From the NCBI GenBank assembly GCA_023412845.1, contig JAEZRH010000007.1:1-18917 (forward strand): a stretch of DNA of 18,917 bases, read 5' to 3'. Source of the stretch: Bacillota bacterium. Lineage in GTDB: Bacteria > Bacillota > Clostridia > Oscillospirales > Acutalibacteraceae. Shown piece after piece: positions 14,152 through 18,917 of this stretch. A program made the translations under genes and the position numbers. The notes under the pieces were generated by a model. It had not been told where the DNA came from. It did not search any database and saw nothing but the letters and a program-made list of their open reading frames with translations. Each line of letters begins with the position of its first letter. Within the stretch, counting starts at the first letter, position 1.

Positions 14152-15588
14152 TCAGGAAGCCGCTTTCGCCTTTTCCGTCTTCCAGCTGGAGGTGACGGTG
14201 CTCTTCACATTGTCCCACGGCTTTTTGCCCTGCGCGTACTGCAGCAGCGCCGCGCCGACGGCATTCTTGAAGTCCTGGCTCGGGAAAGCTTCGAAAGACC
14301 AGGAAACGGTCGTGACGTTCTTCTTGTTCATCCAGGTCGAAACTTCTTTCGCAAGCGGATCGTTCGGCTGTTCGCTGGAAGTGAAAGTGTCGAACGGAGC
14401 GATGAAGCCCAGCTTGCTGGAATCGGAAACATAGGACTTGCCCTTGTCGCTCGAGAACAGCCAGTACAGGAAATCCGCGGAAGCCTTCTGCTTTTCGGCG
14501 GAAACCTTGCTGTTGATGCAGAAGAAGTTTTCGGTGCCGATGCACAGGCCCTGCTTCTCTTCGCCCGTTACACCGGTGTAGATGGGCATGAACTTGACGT
14601 CGTCGGATTTGACAACGTTGCCGCTGACCTTGGCGATCTGGCTCCAGGCCCAGTTGCCGTTCTGCACCATCGCGCTCTGCCCGAGTGCGAACTCGGCCAT
14701 GGAGTCGTCGACGGATTTGCTGCCGAGCAGCGTCTTCGGCGTCACGGAGTTGTTGAGGTACAGGTCGAAGATGTTCTTGTAGTTGTCCGCATATTTGAAT
14801 GCGACTTCCTTCTGGGCCAGACCCGTCACTACGGTGTTGGCGTTCGCGTCGAGGTCTTTCCACTCATAGTAGAACGGCAGGTTCAGCAGGTGCGTCTGCC
14901 AGCGCCAGTCTTCGCCGGAGCTGAGGGACGTGGAGGAGAAAACGCCCTTGATGCCGAGGTCGCTCTTGTGCTTCGTCATGTCTTCCGCAACGGATTTCAG
15001 GGTGGCGAAGTTGTTGATCTGGTCCGCGGAGGAGATCGAGACGGCCTTGTTCGACAGGGCGAAGTATTTCTTCAGGATGGCGTTGTTGTAGATGATGCCG
15101 TAGCCTTCCACAACGTACGGGATTCCGTAGACGCCGTCTCCGCTCGTGACGGCCATGGTCTTGTCGACCAGGTGTTTATAAAGGTCGGTGTCCTTCAGGT
15201 TGGCGCAGTAGTCCTTCCATGTGTTGTAGCCGACCGGTCCGTTGATCTGAAAGATCGTCGGCGGGTCGGACTTCGCGATCTCGGATTTCAGCGTCTGCTC
15301 ATATGTATTGCTGGCCGCGGTGACGACGTTCACCTTGACGCCGGTCTCCGCTTCGTAATCCTTCGCGATGTCCTTATAGACGTCCGCGATCTCCGGTTTG
15401 AAGTTCAGGAAATAGATTTCCTGCCCGGCGTCGGCACTCTTGCCGGAAGCCGCAGCTTCAGAGGATGCCGGAGCGGCCGCGCTTGGCGCCGCGGACGAAG
15501 CCGCGGAACCGCCGCTGCACGCGCTGAGCGACGCCGCCGCCATCATTGCGGCCAGAACTACGGACACAGCCTTTTTCAATGTTTTCAT
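14152..15588 (-). CDS. Carbohydrate ABC transporter solute-binding lipoprotein
   Basis: A 478-residue extracellular family-1 sugar-binding protein. It has a lipoprotein signal peptide (KK near the N-terminus, hydrophobic stretch, lipobox LSAC with Cys24 as the lipidation site). A Ser/Ala-rich tether (about 25-50) precedes the binding fold. AGGAGG (15594-15599) precedes the ATG at 15588. It is the first gene of the operon, followed by two permeases and malQ; no ATPase gene is present, so a shared MsmX-type ATPase is likely used. Malto-oligosaccharide specificity is inferred only from malQ and glgP next door. The length is above the roughly 400-430 of many maltose-binding proteins, so another glucoside is possible. 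Confidence 0.93.
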   Translation of the reverse strand: MKTLKKAVSVVLAAMMAAASLSACSGGSAASSAAPSAAAPASSEAAASGKSADAGQEIYFLNFKPEIADVYKDIAKDYEAETGVKVNVVTAASNTYEQTLKSEIAKSDPPTIFQINGPVGYNTWKDYCANLKDTDLYKHLVDKTMAVTSGDGVYGIPYVVEGYGIIYNNAILKKYFALSNKAVSISSADQINNFATLKSVAEDMTKHKSDLGIKGVFSSTSLSSGEDWRWQTHLLNLPFYYEWKDLDANANTVVTGLAQKEVAFKYADNYKNIFDLYLNNSVTPKTLLGSKSVDDSMAEFALGQSAMVQNGNWAWSQIAKVSGNVVKSDDVKFMPIYTGVTGEEKQGLCIGTENFFCINSKVSAEKQKASADFLYWLFSSDKGKSYVSDSSKLGFIAPFDTFTSSEQPNDPLAKEVSTWMNKKNVTTVSWSFEAFPSQDFKNAVGAALLQYAQGKKPWDNVKSTVTSSWKTEKAKAAS

Positions 15589-15792
15589 AACTTTCCTCCT
15601 TAAAATTTCTTCCGGTTGATTCCGCAGCCGGTTCCCCGGCGGGGGGAAAATCCTCCGGCCTTTTCACGCGCAGGACCGCCCGCGGGAGCGGGCCGGGGAA
15701 ACGCGGGGTTCCGGAACGCACCGGAGCAGCGGCCCGCTGTCGGGTGGCTGCTCGAACGGTTTTACTTGTTTCGAAAAGTTTTGCCTTCCAAC
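15589..15792 (-). other. Long GC-rich 5' leader of the sugar-transport operon
   Basis: The promoter at 15799-15827 predicts a leader of about 200 nt. Its start region carries the CG-centred palindrome (15769-15777); the remainder, especially about 15630-15750, is very GC-rich with several possible pairings (for example CCCGC/GCGGG around 15688-15705). I could not match it to a known riboswitch and see no T-tract terminator within it. Confidence 0.45.
15769..15777. promoter_or_regulatory. Candidate operator TTTCGAAAA near the sugar-operon start point
   Basis: A CG-centred palindrome about 20 bases downstream of the predicted start. The complement, TTTTCGAAA, also occurs in the glgP promoter spacer (18472-18481). 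CG-centred palindromes are typical of LacI-family operators; which regulator binds is unknown, and none is encoded in the window. Confidence 0.45.
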
Positions 15793-15798
15793 GCGATT

Positions 15799-15827
15799 AT
15801 CATAGCATCTAAAAATACAAATGTCAA
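15799..15827 (-). promoter_or_regulatory. Sigma-A-type promoter of the sugar-transport/malQ operon
   Basis: On the minus strand, TTGACA (15827-15822) and TATGAT (15804-15799) have a 17-bp spacer ending in TGC, giving an extended -10. It lies in the gap between glgP and the binding-protein gene, so the operon can be expressed independently of glgP. Confidence 0.85.
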
Positions 15828-15850
15828 TGATATTTTGGGTAACTTTCAAT

Positions 15851-15951
15851 AAATATTGTTTGAATTATCTCAATATTTCAGCATTCAGATTCATTTCAGA
15901 GAAAATATTATCGAAAATATTATGCTTATTATCGCAATTCATCGAAATTGC
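15851..15951. repeat. AT-rich repeat region between glgP and the sugar-operon promoter
   Basis: AAATATTG (15851-15858) and CAATATTT (15871-15878) form an 8-bp inverted repeat with a 12-bp spacer. GAAAATATTAT occurs twice, 12 bp apart (15901-15911 and 15913-15923). GCAATT (15934-15939) pairs with AATTGC (15946-15951) directly after the glgP stop, but no real T-tract follows, so glgP transcripts may read into the next operon. Confidence 0.5.
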
Positions 15952-18390
15952 TCATTCACAAGCATTGACCTGCCAGATTGTCCCGGCGTACTCTTCCAGA
16001 CTTCGGTCGCTGGAGAACGCGCCCGCGTTCGCCGTGTTGAGGAACGCCTTGCGGGTAAACGCGCGGCGGTCGCGGTACTCGCGGTTGGCGCGCAGACGCG
16101 CTTCGCGGTAGGATTCGAAATCGTACAGCAGGAAATACTGGTCGGGGCGGTGCCAGCTTGCTCCCTTCAGGATGGAATCGCGCAGCTCTTTGAAAATGCC
16201 GGTGCCGCCGTCGTCCAGCGTACCGTCCGTCAGAGCGCCCAGCACGCGGCGGACGCGCGGGTCGGCGCGGCAGATTTCGTTCGGGTCGTAGCTTTGCCGG
16301 ACGCGGTCCAGTTCCCCGACCCTGGCGCCGAAGATATAGTTGTTCTCCATCCCGGCTTCCTGCACGATCTCGATATTTGCGCCGTCGTAGGTGCCGAGGG
16401 TCGGCGCACCGTTGAGCATGAACTTCATGTTGCCCGTGCCGGAGGCTTCCGTCCCCGCCGTCGAAATCTGCTCGGAGAGGTCCGCCGCGCAGACCAGCTT
16501 TTCCGCATAGGAGACGTCGTAGTTCTGCACGAACAGCACGCGCAGGGACCGGCGCACGTCCGGGTCGGAATCGACAAGGCGCGCGATCTCGTTGACGAGC
16601 TTGATGATCCCCTTGGCCCGCGCGTAGCCCGGCGCCGATTTCGCGCCGAACAGGAACGCCGTCGGGGTGAAATCCGCGATCGTCCCGTCCTTGATGCCAT
16701 AGTAAAGGTCGAGGATGGAAAGCGCGTTCAGAAACTGGCGCTTGTATTCGTGCAGGCGTTTCGCCTGGATGTCGAAGATGAAGTCCGGCGGGATTTCGAC
16801 GCCCTCGCGCTTCGCTATGTATTCGGAAAGCTGCCGCTTCTTCTCCGCCTTGACGGAGGCGAATTCACCGAGCGCGGCGGCGTCGTCCGCAAACGGCGCG
16901 AGCCCGTTCAGTTTCGAAAGGTCCGTGACCCACTCGCCGGTACCGAGCAGACGCGTCACGAGGCCGGAAAGCTCCGGGTTGCACAGCGCAAGCCACCGGC
17001 GCTGCGTGATTCCGTTCGTCACGTTGTGGAACCGCTCCGGGTAAAGCGCGTACCACTCCTTCAGCACGCTGCTTTTAAGGATCTCCGTGTGCAGCTTCGC
17101 CACGCCGTTGACCGCGCTCGAAGCGTACACCGCAAGGTCCGCCATGCGCAGGGTGCGCCTCGTTTTTTCTTCCGTTTTGCCGGTTGCAGAATCCGTTTCC
17201 GTCTCGGCTGACTCGCTGACGACGGCGCAGGCCTCGAGATTTTCCGCAAACTTTCCGCCGAGGCCGGTAAATTCCTGTTTCTGCCGGTCCGCGATCCGGT
17301 CCGCAACATCGCAGATTTCCGGCAGCACGCGGCGATACAGCGCTTCGTCCCAGGTTTCAAGCGCCTCGGCCATCACGGTGTGGTTGGTGTAGCGGAACGT
17401 CCGCTGCGTCAGGCGGAACGCTTCTTCGAACGGAACGCCCTTCTGAAGGAGCAGGCGGATCAGCTCGCAGACGGCCACGGTCGGGTGCGTGTCGTTGAGC
17501 TGGACGGCGAACGCCTGCGGTATTTTCGAAAAATCGTTTCCATACCGCGTCTCGTAGCGGCGAAGGATATCCTGCACGGAGGCGGAGCAGAAGAAATACT
17601 CCTGCCGGATACGCAGCGTCTTGCCCTCATCCGTGCTGTCGTTAGGGTACAGCACGCGGGAGATGTCCTCCGCGCGGTTCTTTTCCTCCACCGCCGCGTC
17701 GTATTCCTGCCCGTTGAATTTTTTGAAATCGAACGGCACAAGCGGTTCGCTCTGCCACAGCCGAAGCGTGTTGATGTGTTTTCCGCCCCAGCCGATGACC
17801 GGGATGTCGTACGGCACGGCCCTGACGGTGCGGTCCGCGAAGCGGACTTCCACGGCGTCGCGCTCCCGCCGCACGGACCACGGGTCGCCGAAGCGGGACC
17901 AGTCGTCGGCGTATTCCTTCTGAAAGCCGTCCTCAAACTTCTGCCGGAACAGCCCAAACCGGTAGCGGATGCCGTAGCCGTCGAGCGGCCATCCGTGCGT
18001 CGCCGCCGAGTCGAGGTAACACGCGGCAAGCCTCCCCAGTCCGCCGTTGCCGAGCGCCGCGTCCTCGATCTCCTCAAAGGCTCCGAAGTCGAGGCCGTGT
18101 CCGCGGAACATCTCCCGCACCTCTTCGGTCAGGCCCAGTGCCAGCAGGTTGTTGTAGACGGCGCGCCCCACAAGGAACTCCGCCGAAAGGTAATAGACCC
18201 TCCGCCCCTTCGCATAGGCTTCCGCGCTTTTACGCCACGCGGGAGCGACGCGTTCCATCACGCAGCGCGAAAGCGCCCCGTGCAGCTCCTGCGGCGTCGC
18301 TTCCGACGGCCGGCAGCCGTATTCGGTCTGAAGGATTCCCTCCATCCCGGGGAAAAAATCCCCGTCTTTCTTATTGCCGATGTTTATCAT
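15952..18390 (-). CDS. glgP: Glycogen/alpha-glucan phosphorylase
   Basis: An 812-residue GT35 phosphorylase, the usual length, that releases glucose-1-phosphate from alpha-1,4-glucans. Signatures are YYLSAEFLVGR (66-76), NGGLGRLAACYLDS (115-128), QLNDTHP (297-303), NVTNGITQRRW (456-466) and the PLP site EASGTGNMKFMLNG with Lys656. Between the segment ending FAENLEACAV and MADLAVYASSAVNGV there is a low-complexity Ser/Thr/Glu-rich stretch (about 390-412) that looks longer than in typical homologues. ATG 18390 is preceded by GGAGG, 9 bp away. It has its own promoter and lies just upstream of the co-oriented transporter operon. Together they would take in and degrade malto-oligosaccharides or mobilise stored glycogen. 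Confidence 0.96.
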   Translation of the reverse strand: MINIGNKKDGDFFPGMEGILQTEYGCRPSEATPQELHGALSRCVMERVAPAWRKSAEAYAKGRRVYYLSAEFLVGRAVYNNLLALGLTEEVREMFRGHGLDFGAFEEIEDAALGNGGLGRLAACYLDSAATHGWPLDGYGIRYRFGLFRQKFEDGFQKEYADDWSRFGDPWSVRRERDAVEVRFADRTVRAVPYDIPVIGWGGKHINTLRLWQSEPLVPFDFKKFNGQEYDAAVEEKNRAEDISRVLYPNDSTDEGKTLRIRQEYFFCSASVQDILRRYETRYGNDFSKIPQAFAVQLNDTHPTVAVCELIRLLLQKGVPFEEAFRLTQRTFRYTNHTVMAEALETWDEALYRRVLPEICDVADRIADRQKQEFTGLGGKFAENLEACAVVSESAETETDSATGKTEEKTRRTLRMADLAVYASSAVNGVAKLHTEILKSSVLKEWYALYPERFHNVTNGITQRRWLALCNPELSGLVTRLLGTGEWVTDLSKLNGLAPFADDAAALGEFASVKAEKKRQLSEYIAKREGVEIPPDFIFDIQAKRLHEYKRQFLNALSILDLYYGIKDGTIADFTPTAFLFGAKSAPGYARAKGIIKLVNEIARLVDSDPDVRRSLRVLFVQNYDVSYAEKLVCAADLSEQISTAGTEASGTGNMKFMLNGAPTLGTYDGANIEIVQEAGMENNYIFGARVGELDRVRQSYDPNEICRADPRVRRVLGALTDGTLDDGGTGIFKELRDSILKGASWHRPDQYFLLYDFESYREARLRANREYRDRRAFTRKAFLNTANAGAFSSDRSLEEYAGTIWQVNACE

Positions 18391-18458
18391 GGGCCGGAAC
18401 CTCCGAATCGTTAGTCTGGGTTTCCGTCTTTACGAAAACCTCATCGAAAATCAATGAG

Positions 18459-18487
18459 AGAATAGCACATATTTTCGAAAACATCAA
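18459..18487 (-). promoter_or_regulatory. glgP promoter with a palindrome in the spacer
   Basis: On the minus strand, TTGATG (18487-18482) and TATTCT (18464-18459) are 17 bp apart, with TGC before the -10. The 10-bp palindrome TTTTCGAAAA (18472-18481) abuts the -35, so a bound regulator would block polymerase. The leader to the ATG is about 65 nt. Confidence 0.65.
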
Positions 18488-18520
18488 GCAGATTTTGATA
18501 CATTTCGGTCGGGGAACATT

Positions 18521-18551
18521 AAAAAAGCGGGAGATCTCTTAAACTCTCCCG
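18521..18551 (-). terminator. Intrinsic terminator downstream of the IS element
   Basis: On the minus strand a 7-bp stem (CGGGAGA 18528-18534 with TCTCCCG 18545-18551) is followed by C and six T (complement of 18521-18526). It insulates glgP from transcription coming from the tnpA side. Confidence 0.75.
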
Positions 18552-18603
18552 GGCATATCATCTTTCGGGCCTGTGGCTTCACGGCTTCGGTACAAAGTCA
18601 TGA

Positions 18604-18727
18604 CCACCCGTAAAACGGGTGGCTTGCACGAGCCCTAAAAGGGCATAAAACTGCCAGCGTAAATGACGCTGGCTTTCACTTTGTTCAAGCCGTAGTGGAC
18701 TGAATACCGGCTAACCCTTAAAAGGGT
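18604..18727. repeat. Four consecutive hairpins at the IS200/IS605 end
   Basis: CCACCCG-TAAAA-CGGGTGG (18604-18622), GCCC-TAAAA-GGGC (18632-18644), GCCAGCGT-AAATG-ACGCTGGC (18653-18673), and ACCCTTAAAAGGGT (18714-18727), the last within the final tnpA codons. Three share a CCC...TAAAA...GGG core. IS200/IS605 transposases recognise subterminal hairpins as single-stranded DNA; several in a row may also fold in RNA. Confidence 0.75.
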
Positions 18728-18917
18728 CTTTGTATTCCTTCGTTGTCAGCTTGTCCTCTATTTGATCCTGTTTTTCTTGCTCTCTAATGAACTTTGCGAT
18801 CGTTGCCTCATTCAGCCCTACCGTGCTCACGTAATACCCCGTTGACCAAAAATGTTTATTGCCAAACTTGTATTTTAAGTTCCCGTGTTTTTCAAAAACC
18901 ATGGTTGCTGTCTTCCC
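18711..18917 (-). CDS. tnpA: IS200/IS605-family Y1 transposase TnpA (C-terminal part; start outside window)
   Basis: The frame is open to the window edge, reading KTATMVFEKHGNLKYKFGNK and then HFWSTGYYVSTVG, NEATIAKFIREQE and KEYKDPFKG. This is the C-terminal third of the small HUH single-strand transposase, with the Tyr-containing GYYVSTVG segment that carries the nucleophile in this family. Only the last 68 residues are visible; the HUH motif would lie beyond the edge, so activity cannot be judged. The ATG at 18902 is internal. No tnpB is visible within the window. Confidence 0.9.
   Translation of the reverse strand, partial: GKTATMVFEKHGNLKYKFGNKHFWSTGYYVSTVGLNEATIAKFIREQEKQDQIEDKLTTKEYKDPFKG

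Larger units (their letters stand above)
18590..18917 (-). mobile_element. IS200/IS605-family element, tnpA-distal end (partial)
   Basis: The element enters from beyond base 18917 and includes the 3' part of tnpA plus a hairpin-rich non-coding end. The boundary near 18590 is a guess, set just outside the outermost hairpin (18604-18622) and before the glgP upstream terminator. These elements have no terminal inverted repeats or target duplication, so the edge cannot be fixed from one copy. Confidence 0.7.

Noticed and set aside
18528..18673. CRISPR-like reading of the successive hairpins near the right end
   Set aside because: The palindromes differ in sequence, have no regular spacing and no unique spacers; they fit an IS200/IS605 end and a terminator.

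Overview
The window looks like chromosomal DNA from a spore-forming, fairly GC-rich member of the Clostridia, probably the Oscillospiraceae/Ruminococcaceae group. The pointers are YpeB (a spore germination protein), a BmrCD/LmrCD-type heterodimeric ABC exporter under a MarR regulator, Gram-positive-type lipoprotein and ribosome-binding signals, and an IS200/IS605 element of a kind common in clostridia. The taxonomic placement is inference; there is no rRNA here to settle it. No tRNA, rRNA, CRISPR array, prophage or recognised defence system was seen.

Layout, left to right. (1) 1-972: tsaD (+), its first ~15-20 codons lying outside the window. (2) 1075-2986: pckG (+), a GTP-type PEP carboxykinase with its own promoter and a strong terminator. 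(3) 3027-7196 (-): a compact operon of marR and two half-size ABC exporter genes. It is driven by a near-consensus promoter with a MarR-like operator just downstream of the predicted start point. (4) 7197-8041: about 0.85 kb without a convincing gene. It holds a GC-rich palindromic block and, at about 7723-7850, a promoter-driven, multi-hairpin, T-tract-terminated stretch that looks like an unidentified small structured RNA. (5) 8098-9081 (-): a stand-alone EAL-domain c-di-GMP phosphodiesterase. (6) 9301-10738: ypeB (+), without its usual partner sleB, ending at a bidirectional terminator. (7) 10802-15827 (-): a carbohydrate operon in the order solute-binding lipoprotein, two permeases, 4-alpha-glucanotransferase (malQ). 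(8) 15952-18487 (-): glgP, alpha-glucan phosphorylase, with its own promoter. (9) about 18590-18917 (-): the tnpA end of an IS200/IS605 element with a cluster of hairpins.

How the genes fit together. The sugar ABC importer, MalQ and GlgP form a coherent maltodextrin/glycogen pathway: import of malto-oligosaccharides, disproportionation, then phosphorolysis to glucose-1-phosphate. No transporter ATPase is encoded in the cluster, so a shared MsmX/MsmK-type ATPase elsewhere is expected. The glgP promoter and the start region of the transporter operon share a TTTTCGAAA palindromic core, a candidate common operator. In the exporter operon the degenerate residues of the two ABC halves are complementary, as expected for a heterodimer with one consensus and one degenerate ATP site.

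The most interesting unexplained items are the candidate RNA at 7723-7850, the palindromic GC block next to it, the strong intercistronic hairpin between the binding-protein and permease genes, the shared CG-centred palindrome, and the multi-hairpin end of the IS element. Most of the window is ordinary housekeeping and catabolic content. I did not find a clearly new multi-gene system.
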